Translations under genes and position numbers: made by a program | The notes under the pieces: generated by a model | Database searches by the model: none | What the model saw: the letters and a program-made list of their open reading frames with translations, nothing else | What the model was told of the DNA's origin: nothing | Shown here: piece after piece, positions 1 to 7,317 of the stretch | Numbering within the stretch: position 1 is the first letter of the stretch | How the letters are laid out: each line of letters starts with the position of its first letter | Origin: Cellvibrionales bacterium UBA2511 | GTDB lineage: Bacteria; Pseudomonadota; Gammaproteobacteria; Pseudomonadales; Porticoccaceae | Direction of reading: 5' to 3' | Length of the DNA stretch: 7,317 bases | Assembly: GCA_002341315.1 (NCBI GenBank) | Contig: DDNV01000004.1 | Span: 1 to 7,317, forward strand

Positions 1-608
1 CTTACATCCACCAGTTGCAGTGCTTCCTGCAATTGACGGGTAATACATCGATCGGGATCACTGGGCTCAGCCACTCCAGACGGGTGGTTGTGCGAAAGAA
101 TCACTGCCGCAGCATTGTGATGCAATGCCCGTTTGACCACTTCACGGGGGTGAACACTGGCGCTATTGACGGTTCCGAAAAACAGTTTTTCCCAGGCAAT
201 CAAACGGTGCTGGTTGTCGAGAAACAGCACCCCGAACACTTCCTGATGACGCTGGCCCAACTGTGCCAGCAGGAATTCCCCCACACTGGCTGGATTGCTG
301 AACACCTGATCCCGCTGCAGCTTTTCCCCCAGATGACGCCTGGCCAGCTCCATCACCGCCTGTAACTGGACAAACTTGGCCTCACCCAGACCGCGGGCAC
401 GACAAAATGTGGGCTTGTCGGCGGCCAGCAACTGGCCAAGATTGCCAAACTGATGCAGCAGTGATCGCGCCAAATCCACAGCCGATTGCCCGGCACAGCC
501 GGTGCGCAGAAAAATTGCCAGCAATTCGGCATCGGAGAGCGTCTCCGCCCCTTTTACCATCAGTTTTTCCCGAGGCCGCTCTCCCTCGGGCCAGTCTCGA
601 ATCGACAT
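1..608 (-). CDS. radC: RadC family JAMM-domain DNA repair protein (C-terminus cut by window edge)
   Basis: Reading the minus strand from the ATG at 608 gives 202 codons without a stop up to the edge; RadC proteins are about 224 residues, so some 20 C-terminal residues are missing. The N-terminal part (residues 1-95) has the RadC opening [16 protein letters not shown] and a helix-hairpin-helix-like [19 protein letters not shown] (73-91). The JAMM metal-binding signature is intact: SHNHPSG with His173 and His175, then Ser183 and Asp186 (EPSDPD). The preceding [15 protein letters not shown] (143-157) is typical of the family. A strong Shine-Dalgarno (AGGGAGG, minus strand of 613-619) fixes the start. 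Despite the name, the family's role in repair is unsettled; JAMM proteins are usually metalloproteases or hydrolases. It is transcribed divergently from coaBC, as in E. coli and Pseudomonas. Identification is firm; biochemical role is not. Confidence 0.96.
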   Translation of the reverse strand, partial: MSIRDWPEGERPREKLMVKGAETLSDAELLAIFLRTGCAGQSAVDLARSLLHQFGNLGQLLAADKPTFCRARGLGEAKFVQLQAVMELARRHLGEKLQRDQVFSNPASVGEFLLAQLGQRHQEVFGVLFLDNQHRLIAWEKLFFGTVNSASVHPREVVKRALHHNAAAVILSHNHPSGVAEPSDPDRCITRQLQEALQLVDV

Positions 609-612
609 AACA

Positions 613-659
613 CCTCCCTGTGCGATCGATAATATAACCCCTGACTACGCAAACCTCCA
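613..659 (-). promoter_or_regulatory. Putative radC promoter and ribosome binding site
   Basis: On the minus strand, TATATT (complement of 631-636) matches the sigma-70 -10 consensus at five of six positions. A weak -35 (TGGAGG, complement of 654-659) lies 17 bases upstream. The predicted transcript would start near 624 and carry only about 16 bases before the ATG, occupied by the AGGGAGG ribosome binding site (613-619). The region is noticeably AT-rich compared with its surroundings. The assignment rests only on consensus matching by eye. Confidence 0.35.
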
Positions 660-674
660 CGGCAATGTTATCTT
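646..674 (+). promoter_or_regulatory. Putative promoter of the coaBC-algC-argB-slmA cluster
   Basis: An extended -10 pattern, TG-T-TATCTT (TG at 666-667, hexamer 669-674), matches TATAAT at four of six positions and has the upstream TG that compensates for a poor -35. The sequence 17 bases upstream (TACGCA, 646-651) is a weak -35. Transcription would start near 681, leaving a leader of about 27 bases with an AGGAT Shine-Dalgarno-like element at 696-700. This is the only sizeable gap upstream of the four-gene cluster, so a promoter is expected here. The exact hexamers are uncertain. Confidence 0.35.
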
Positions 675-707
675 AACCTTCCCGGTGTCATATACAGGAT
701 CCACCCG

Positions 708-1907
708 ATGCTCACTCTGGCAAACAAACGCATACTGTTGGGTATAACCGGTGGAATTGCCGCCTATAAAAGTGCCGAAATTGTTCGCCGGCTGCAGGAT
801 GCCGGTGCCGATATACAGGTAGTAATGACCAGTGCGGCCACCGAGTTCATTACACCACTCACGCTACAGGCACTCTCCGGACACCGCGTCCACCTGGCTC
901 TGCTCGACCCGGAAAGCGAGGCGGCGATGGGCCATATTGAGCTGTCCCGCTGGGCCGATGTCATCCTGGTCGCACCGGCCACTGCAGATTTTATGGCCAA
1001 ACTGGCCAATGGTGAAGGCAGCGACCTGCTCTCCACTATCTGCCTTGCCAGCCGATCAGCACTGGCTATTGCACCGTCCATGAACCAGGGCATGTGGCGC
1101 CACCCCAGCACCCAATACAATCTGGAGCGATTGCGCGGACGTGGTGTGCACATCTTCGGCCCGGCGGAGGGCAGCCAGGCTTGCGGTGACATCGGACCAG
1201 GCAGAATGACCGAGCCACAGGATATTGTTGAACTCACGGCCGACCTGTTTGAAACCGGCGCATTGGCCGGAAGAAAAGTCGTCATCACGGCGGGTCCTAC
1301 GCAGGAAGCGATTGATCCGGTGCGCTACATCAGCAACCACAGTTCCGGAAAGATGGGTTATGCCCTGGCAGAAGCTGCTGCAGAGGCCGGTGCAGAAACT
1401 GTTCTGATCAGCGGCCCGGTTAATCTCACTCCCCCCGATCGAGTCAAAACCATCCACGTTACCAGTGCGCTTGAGATGTACGAGGCAGCGCTGGCTGAAA
1501 CGGTGAACTGTCAGCTATTCATCGCCTCAGCGGCAGTGGCTGATTATCGACCCGCCCGGGTCGCCGAACAGAAAATGAAAAAAGCCGCTGATCAGATGAC
1601 CATTGAACTGGTGAAAAATCCGGATATTGTGAGTGCGGTTGCCGCGCTGCAGAATCGCCCTTTTACGGTGGGCTTTGCCGCGGAAACTACCCAAGTGGAA
1701 GATTTCGCCCGCAGCAAGCTGGAACGAAAAAAACTCGATCTGGTCATCGCCAATGATGTCTCCGACCGGACCATTGGTTTTAACAGTGATGACAACGCGG
1801 TGCTGGTCGTGGAAATGCAGGGCGCCGAGGCCATTCCCAAAATCAACAAGTCCATTTTGGCGCGGCAGCTAATCGCCAGAATTGCAGACATGTTACCGAC
1901 CGACTAA
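708..1907 (+). CDS. coaBC: Bifunctional phosphopantothenoylcysteine decarboxylase / phosphopantothenate-cysteine ligase
   Basis: This cytoplasmic enzyme performs two consecutive steps of coenzyme A synthesis: ligation of cysteine to 4'-phosphopantothenate (CTP-dependent, C-terminal CoaB domain) and FMN-dependent decarboxylation to 4'-phosphopantetheine (N-terminal CoaC domain). At 399 residues it has the usual full length. In CoaC: the flavin-binding start GITGGIAAYK (12-21), the catalytic His76 in MGHIELSRWAD, the PSMNQGMW motif (123-130) with Asn126, and the substrate-clamp Cys159 in SQACGDIGPGRM. CoaB starts near residue 188: GRKVVITAGPT, RYISNHSSGKMG with Asn210, AAVADY (275-280), Lys289 and VKNPDI; Asn210 and Lys289 fall at the same numbers as the functional residues of the E. 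coli enzyme. It is the first gene of the cluster, divergent from radC. In E. coli and Pseudomonas the next gene is dut; here algC follows after 6 bases. Confidence 0.98.
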   Translation: MLTLANKRILLGITGGIAAYKSAEIVRRLQDAGADIQVVMTSAATEFITPLTLQALSGHRVHLALLDPESEAAMGHIELSRWADVILVAPATADFMAKLANGEGSDLLSTICLASRSALAIAPSMNQGMWRHPSTQYNLERLRGRGVHIFGPAEGSQACGDIGPGRMTEPQDIVELTADLFETGALAGRKVVITAGPTQEAIDPVRYISNHSSGKMGYALAEAAAEAGAETVLISGPVNLTPPDRVKTIHVTSALEMYEAALAETVNCQLFIASAAVADYRPARVAEQKMKKAADQMTIELVKNPDIVSAVAALQNRPFTVGFAAETTQVEDFARSKLERKKLDLVIANDVSDRTIGFNSDDNAVLVVEMQGAEAIPKINKSILARQLIARIADMLPTD

Positions 1908-1913
1908 AGCGAT

Positions 1914-4355
1914 ATGACAAATTCCAACTCCCGACGTGGTGCAATAATCCTGAAACTCGCCAAACACCCTGTTTTGAACGGATTTCTGGCACTGCTGTTC
2001 TTCACTGCCGCTATCATTACCTATCTGCTACACCACCAGATGATGGACAATGCCAGAACCTCCCTTGCCGCATCGCTTGCCACTGAATATGCCACCAAGC
2101 AACGTATAATGGTCGACCACCATATTGATCAACGTGCGCAGCAATTACTCGCCCTGTCGCAGGATGATCTGTTCATTGAGGCATTGGCTACCGCCGACCA
2201 GGCCATGCGGTCACGCATGGAGCAGAGAATGAAGAGTCTGGTCGAAGACCTGAATAATGGCTATCTGCTACGCCCCGGGGAGAGCCGCCTCGCAGAATCG
2301 AATAATTTCATCGGGCAACAATTATCCCGACAGGTGCTGGAAGGCGAACTACCCGAACCCGTCGCGGCGAAAGTATGCGATGACTGGGAGCTGCTGTTTG
2401 CCTACCCGGTAAAAAACACAGAGGGCAAAATCCTCGGCACATTGCTGGCCATGCTGTCAATGGAACCTCTCAATAAGGCCCTTGCCCGAGCAGTCGACTC
2501 CTCCCTGGGAACGACTGAACTGTTGCAGGATGCCCCCGGGGCCGGTGCCACACCTTTTCTTACATTGACCAACAAGTCCAGGGCCGTGAATACCGTCAAG
2601 CAGGACACCCGCATCGGCACCTGGAAACTGCACTTCACTGGCAGTGCGACCCTGTTGAAAAGAGCAGCCCCTTCTTACACGGAATTTATGGTGCTGGCTG
2701 GCGCCATCGCGAGCATCACCTTACTCCTGGCCTACCTGGCTATTCGTATCGCCCTTCATCGCGACCATTGGCAAAATTGGCAAGGACGGAGAAAGCCCGT
2801 GCTTGCCAGGGCACCTGCCAACGAAGCGGCATCGTCTGCCGACGGGACTATTGATGAGGCTGGTGACGAGGCTACGAATGGGACGAGTGCCACTGACCCA
2901 GCACAAGATGAGCCACAGGAACCGGCAAACTACAGCGGTACGGATAGCGACACCAATAGCGACACCGACGGCAATGACGACATATCCGATATCCCGGCGG
3001 TGGTGTTTCGCGATTATGACATCCGGGGCCTGGCGGGCTCACAACTAACCCCGGCGTTCGCCCTCAAGCTTGGCCGCGCACTGGCTCGGCGGGCAATGCT
3101 GGTGGATGAGCACACCCTGGTAACAGGCTATGATGGACGACTCTCCAGCCCGGAATTGATCGAATCGCTCGAAGAGGGAATCCGCAGCACCGGCTGTCAC
3201 ATCATCCATTTGGGGCCAGTGCCCACCCCCCTGCTCAATTTTGCCACCAATCACCTGCAACAGACGGAGTGCGGCGTGATGGTGACTGCCAGCCACAACC
3301 CGGCACAGTACAATGGATTCAAGATTTTCTTTCAGCACCATGCACTCTGCGGTGCAGAAATTATGGCCCTGCAGACCGAAATGATGGAAGACTACCCCGA
3401 CAAACCCCATGGCGAGCGCCAGGAACTGGATATTTCAGATGATTATATTGAGGCCATTTCCGACGACGTGGTTCCCGCCCAGCAAACCAGGGTGGTACTG
3501 GATGCCGGCAACGGCATAGCCGGTGAACTGGCATCACGGGTACTGGACGCCATAGGCTGCGATGTCATCCCCCTCTACTGCGATGTGGACGGCAGCTTTC
3601 CCAATCATGCGCCGGATCCCACGGTGCCGGAAAATCTGACCGATCTTATCTGCCATGTAAAAGACAACCAGGCAGACCTGGGGATTGCACTGGACGGTGA
3701 TGGCGATCGGATTGTGGCGGTGTCTGCCAGTGGCAAAATTATCTGGCCAGATGAGTTATTGATGATTTTTGCCCGGGACGTCGTTTCGCGACACCCGGGG
3801 ACAGACATCGTATTTGATATCAAAAGTACCCGGCGCCTCAACACACTGATCAGTAGCTACGGTGGTCGCCCGGTAATGTGGAAAACCGGCCATTCCCACA
3901 TGTATAACAAAATCATTGAAAGCAAGGCACCGCTTGGCGGGGAGTTCAGCGGCCATATTTTCTTCCAGGATCGCTGGTTTGGCTTTGATGACGGCATCTA
4001 TGCGGCGGCGCGGCTGATTGAAATCATGACCATTCGTGAACAGGGCCTGGATGAGATAATGGCCGGCTTTGAGGAACGCTGTTCGACACCTGAAATACGG
4101 ATAGAAGTCGATGAACAGGAGAAGTTCACGCTGATTGAAAAACTGCGGGAAAATGAGGCCTTTCAGGCAGGCAAGATGTCAACCATTGACGGAATTCGGG
4201 TCGATTTTCCAAAGGCATGGGGTTTGGTGCGCGCCTCCAATACCGGCCCGGCACTGACCCTGCGATTTGAAGCGGAGAACGAGGAATCACTCGAAAAAAT
4301 CAAATCGCTTTTCCGTCAGCAACTCCGTAGCATAGACAATCGCTTGAGCTTTTGA
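1914..4355 (+). CDS. algC: Phosphomannomutase/phosphoglucomutase AlgC with membrane-anchored N-terminal extension
   Basis: The C-terminal half (about 359-813) is a complete alpha-D-phosphohexomutase that interconverts hexose 6-phosphates and 1-phosphates of mannose and glucose, feeding GDP-mannose and UDP-glucose for exopolysaccharide and LPS. All four functional loops are intact: phosphoserine Ser460 in TASHNPAQYNGFK, Mg2+ loop DGDGDR (594-599), sugar-specificity loop GEFSGH (676-681) and phosphate-binding RASNTGP (773-779). The 463-residue form of P. aeruginosa AlgC corresponds only to this half. The extra ~358 residues contain a membrane segment at about 21-40, a region of about 215 residues predicted to be extracytoplasmic with a Cache/PAS-like stretch (LLFAYPVKNTEGKILGTLLA, 160-179), a second membrane segment at about 257-280, and an acidic linker (300-365) with 17 Asp/Glu and no Lys/Arg. 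This topology puts the mutase in the cytoplasm. Long forms of this kind occur in related bacteria; what the extension does is not evident. The start has no good Shine-Dalgarno and lies 6 bases after the coaBC stop, suggesting translational coupling. Confidence 0.93.
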   Translation: MTNSNSRRGAIILKLAKHPVLNGFLALLFFTAAIITYLLHHQMMDNARTSLAASLATEYATKQRIMVDHHIDQRAQQLLALSQDDLFIEALATADQAMRSRMEQRMKSLVEDLNNGYLLRPGESRLAESNNFIGQQLSRQVLEGELPEPVAAKVCDDWELLFAYPVKNTEGKILGTLLAMLSMEPLNKALARAVDSSLGTTELLQDAPGAGATPFLTLTNKSRAVNTVKQDTRIGTWKLHFTGSATLLKRAAPSYTEFMVLAGAIASITLLLAYLAIRIALHRDHWQNWQGRRKPVLARAPANEAASSADGTIDEAGDEATNGTSATDPAQDEPQEPANYSGTDSDTNSDTDGNDDISDIPAVVFRDYDIRGLAGSQLTPAFALKLGRALARRAMLVDEHTLVTGYDGRLSSPELIESLEEGIRSTGCHIIHLGPVPTPLLNFATNHLQQTECGVMVTASHNPAQYNGFKIFFQHHALCGAEIMALQTEMMEDYPDKPHGERQELDISDDYIEAISDDVVPAQQTRVVLDAGNGIAGELASRVLDAIGCDVIPLYCDVDGSFPNHAPDPTVPENLTDLICHVKDNQADLGIALDGDGDRIVAVSASGKIIWPDELLMIFARDVVSRHPGTDIVFDIKSTRRLNTLISSYGGRPVMWKTGHSHMYNKIIESKAPLGGEFSGHIFFQDRWFGFDDGIYAAARLIEIMTIREQGLDEIMAGFEERCSTPEIRIEVDEQEKFTLIEKLRENEAFQAGKMSTIDGIRVDFPKAWGLVRASNTGPALTLRFEAENEESLEKIKSLFRQQLRSIDNRLSF
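2944..2966 (+). repeat. Short in-frame tandem repeat in the AlgC acidic linker
   Basis: The 11-base unit ATAGCGACACC occurs at 2944-2954 and again at 2956-2966, a 12-base period. It encodes the repeated peptide DSDT-NSDT (residues 344-351). Being a multiple of three and inside a low-complexity linker, it can vary in copy number without breaking the frame. Confidence 0.7.
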
Positions 4356-5893
<1,538 letters not shown>

Positions 5894-6510
5894 AGCGATT
5901 TTTGTAACGCTCATAACGCGCCGCCACCTCCTCATATTCCCGCTTGCGCAGCAACAACATATGCTGTGTATCACCGGTTAACCTGGTGATCTCATCCATT
6001 CTTTCCAACAGGCCTTGGGGTAATTTTTTACCGGCAAGCTGGTATCGGGCAGCCCTGGTTTCAGCCTTCTCAAGCTGTTCTTCATTTTTGGCCCGGTTGG
6101 ACTCGATAATCTCTATTTCTCTGGCAAGTTGTGCCAGTCGCCGCTCACCGGCGGCCTCAACTTCGCCAACATCACTGTAGCTGCGCAATAAAAATTGATC
6201 CTCTTTGAGTTGATCCGCCCGGCTTGCCGCGGCTGATACAGCCCCTTCCTCTTCTTCCACAGGCTGATGTGGCGGAACAGTTTTTACCACCCTGCCTGTG
6301 CTGCTGAGCACCTCATAGCCTTTGGCGACGTACTCCGGTGGCACCTGATGGTCAATCACCAGATTGCCCTCGCTATTGTGATAGCGGAAAAGATTACTGG
6401 CCTCTGCTAACATGGACGCCGAACAAAATAATGCCAACACCAGACACCAAGTGGATTTGCTGTTATTGATTAAATTGGCCATAGAAACAGTCCGGTTTGT
6501 CAACATCACA

Positions 6511-6525
6511 GGTTCCGCCGGAGCC
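6511..6525. repeat. Small inverted repeat upstream of the DUF4124 gene
   Basis: GGTTCCG-C-CGGAGCC has seven-base arms with one mismatch around a single central base. The one-base centre argues against an RNA hairpin and is more like a protein-binding palindrome, but chance is a real possibility. On the minus strand it lies just upstream of the alternative DUF4124 start at 6506. Confidence 0.3.
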
Positions 6526-6533
6526 TGAAGACA

Positions 6534-6552
6534 GTTTCCCCATTTTGGAAAC
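6534..6552. repeat. Inverted repeat GTTTCC-N7-GGAAAC in the divergent intergenic region
   Basis: Perfect six-base arms (6534-6539 and 6547-6552) flank seven bases. The right arm overlaps the putative -35 of the crc-like gene, so it could be an operator, or a weak hairpin in the DUF4124 leader. No regulator can be assigned from the sequence. Confidence 0.4.
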
Positions 6553-6572
6553 ACGATCTGTCGGTTATCATA
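6545..6572. promoter_or_regulatory. Putative bidirectional promoter between the DUF4124 and crc-like genes
   Basis: On the plus strand TTGGAA (6545-6550) and TATCAT (6566-6571, five of six matches to TATAAT) are separated by 15 bases, shorter than the ideal 17. On the minus strand the nearly superimposed TATGAT (complement of 6567-6572) also matches five of six, with a poor -35. A near-symmetric -10 of this kind could fire both ways, giving leaders of roughly 20 bases for the crc-like gene and about 75 bases for the DUF4124 gene. Consensus matching by eye only. Confidence 0.35.
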
Positions 6573-6597
6573 CACTCTCCCAAAATCAGGGGCGATC

Positions 6598-7317
6598 ATG
6601 CGAATTATCAGTGTTGCCGTGGACGGTATCCAACAGGCTGCCGATCTGGGGTTATTTCAGTGGCTGGCCTCCCAGGACGCTCACATAATATGCCTTCAGG
6701 ATCTCCGGTTGCCGGAACCCGTTCTCAGTTCTCGGGCCGATTTTCAGCTCGACGGTTACTTCAGCTACTTCTTTGATGCGCCCCAACCAGAGCAAAATGG
6801 TGTCGCCATTTACACCCGGGATATGCCCAAGGCAATCATGTACGGTTTTGGCGCCAACAACGGCGAAGATATGAATGGGCGGTATCTACAAGCCGACTTT
6901 GAGCATGTCAGCATCTGTTCACTGCTGGCTCCTTCCGACAGCGACGGCCAACCGCTTAAAGACCGGTTTTTTCGGGATCTTCTGGCCCATTTCAGCAAAA
7001 TCAGCAGCAAGCGTCGTGACTATATTTTTTGTGGCAGCTGGAATATTGCCCATCGGACCATTGACGTGAGCGCACCGGAAACCTGCTGCAACCTGTCCGG
7101 TTTCCTGCCACATGAGCAGCAGTGCCTCGATCAGGTATTCAGTGACATCGGTTACGCCGATGCTTTTCGGCTCTTCAACATGGATGCGGACGAATTCACT
7201 TACTGGCCTGCCGGTAAACCCTTTGAAGGGATGGGTTGGCGCACCGATATGCAAATTGTGTCAAAAAACCTCACCAGCCACGTGGAATATGCTGTGATCT
7301 ACAAAGCCAAGACGTTT
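6598..7317 (+). CDS. crc: Crc-like protein of the exonuclease III / EEP fold (C-terminus cut by window edge)
   Basis: The frame is open for 240 codons to the edge; Pseudomonas Crc has 259, so about 20 residues are missing. An AGGGG (6588-6592) five bases before the ATG supports the start. The protein follows Crc rather than a working exonuclease III throughout: MRIISV opening, IICLQDLR (30-37), DFQLDGYF, GRYLQADF (94-101), KRRDYIFCGS and GWRTDMQ (213-219). By alignment with ExoIII (by eye), Asn7 is Ala7, the catalytic Glu34 is Asp35, Tyr109 is Leu109 and Asp151 is Ser147. Asn153 is kept (Asn149 in GSWN) where Crc has Tyr, and Asp229 is kept (Asp217). Crc works with Hfq to repress translation of catabolic mRNAs in Pseudomonas; whether this homologue does so is inference, and an annotation as a diverged exonuclease III-family protein is the alternative. 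pyrE, usually next to crc in Pseudomonas, is not on the left side. Confidence 0.82.
   Translation, partial: MRIISVAVDGIQQAADLGLFQWLASQDAHIICLQDLRLPEPVLSSRADFQLDGYFSYFFDAPQPEQNGVAIYTRDMPKAIMYGFGANNGEDMNGRYLQADFEHVSICSLLAPSDSDGQPLKDRFFRDLLAHFSKISSKRRDYIFCGSWNIAHRTIDVSAPETCCNLSGFLPHEQQCLDQVFSDIGYADAFRLFNMDADEFTYWPAGKPFEGMGWRTDMQIVSKNLTSHVEYAVIYKAKTF

Noticed and set aside
15..365. Plus-strand 116-residue frame at the left edge
   Set aside because: It is antisense to the conserved RadC JAMM domain and has no upstream ribosome site.
382..660. Minus-strand 92-residue frame overlapping the radC start
   Set aside because: It is out of frame with radC, which has intact family motifs and the strong ribosome site. 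The product is low-complexity Arg/Ala/Gly-rich, typical of a shadow frame.
764..1457. Long minus-strand open frames opposite coaBC (and similar ones opposite algC and argB)
   Set aside because: They lie wholly inside strongly conserved genes, show no recognisable motifs and no convincing ribosome sites, and are explained by the codon bias of the real genes.
6483..6599. A longer DUF4124 reading frame beginning at 6599 (261 residues)
   Set aside because: Its ATG shares the CATG at 6597-6600 with the crc-like start, there would be no upstream region, and the extra residues would push the clear signal peptide about 39 residues inward. It is an open frame through the intergenic region.

Overview
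This is chromosomal DNA of a gammaproteobacterium. Proteins close to CoaBC, ArgB, SlmA and RadC of that class sit in a conserved housekeeping neighbourhood. The AlgC-type mutase next to ArgB and the Crc-like protein point to the Pseudomonadales/Cellvibrionales side (marine relatives of Pseudomonas) rather than the enterics. Base composition is moderate and even across the genes, with no sign of a mobile element, CRISPR array, tRNA or rRNA. Coding density is very high; no gap exceeds about 120 bases.

Layout: radC (DNA repair-associated JAMM protein) lies on the minus strand and runs off the left edge. A ~100-base divergent intergenic region separates it from a tight plus-strand cluster: coaBC (coenzyme A synthesis), algC (phosphomannomutase/phosphoglucomutase with a long membrane-anchored N-terminal extension), argB (acetylglutamate kinase) and slmA (nucleoid-occlusion TetR-family factor). 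Spacings are 6 bases, 24 bases and a 4-base ATGA overlap, so this is probably one operon. A minus-strand gene for a secreted coiled-coil DUF4124 protein converges on slmA and overlaps its 3' end by 80 bases. It is divergent, across a ~115-base region, from a plus-strand gene for a Crc-like protein of the exonuclease III fold, which runs off the right edge.

The cluster combines essential biosynthesis (CoA, arginine, sugar phosphates for envelope polysaccharides) with division control; the genes share a transcript rather than a pathway. Compared with the order known from relatives (coaBC-dut-slmA-pyrE in E. coli; coaBC-dut-algC-argB and pyrE next to crc in Pseudomonas), two genes are missing here: dut from between coaBC and algC, and pyrE from between slmA and the crc-like gene.

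No wholly new system is visible. The points most worth a second look are the membrane-tethered sensor-like extension of AlgC, the antisense overlap that supplies the C-terminal tail of the DUF4124 protein, the Crc-like protein with a mostly dismantled nuclease active site that keeps one residue Crc has lost, and the loss of dut.
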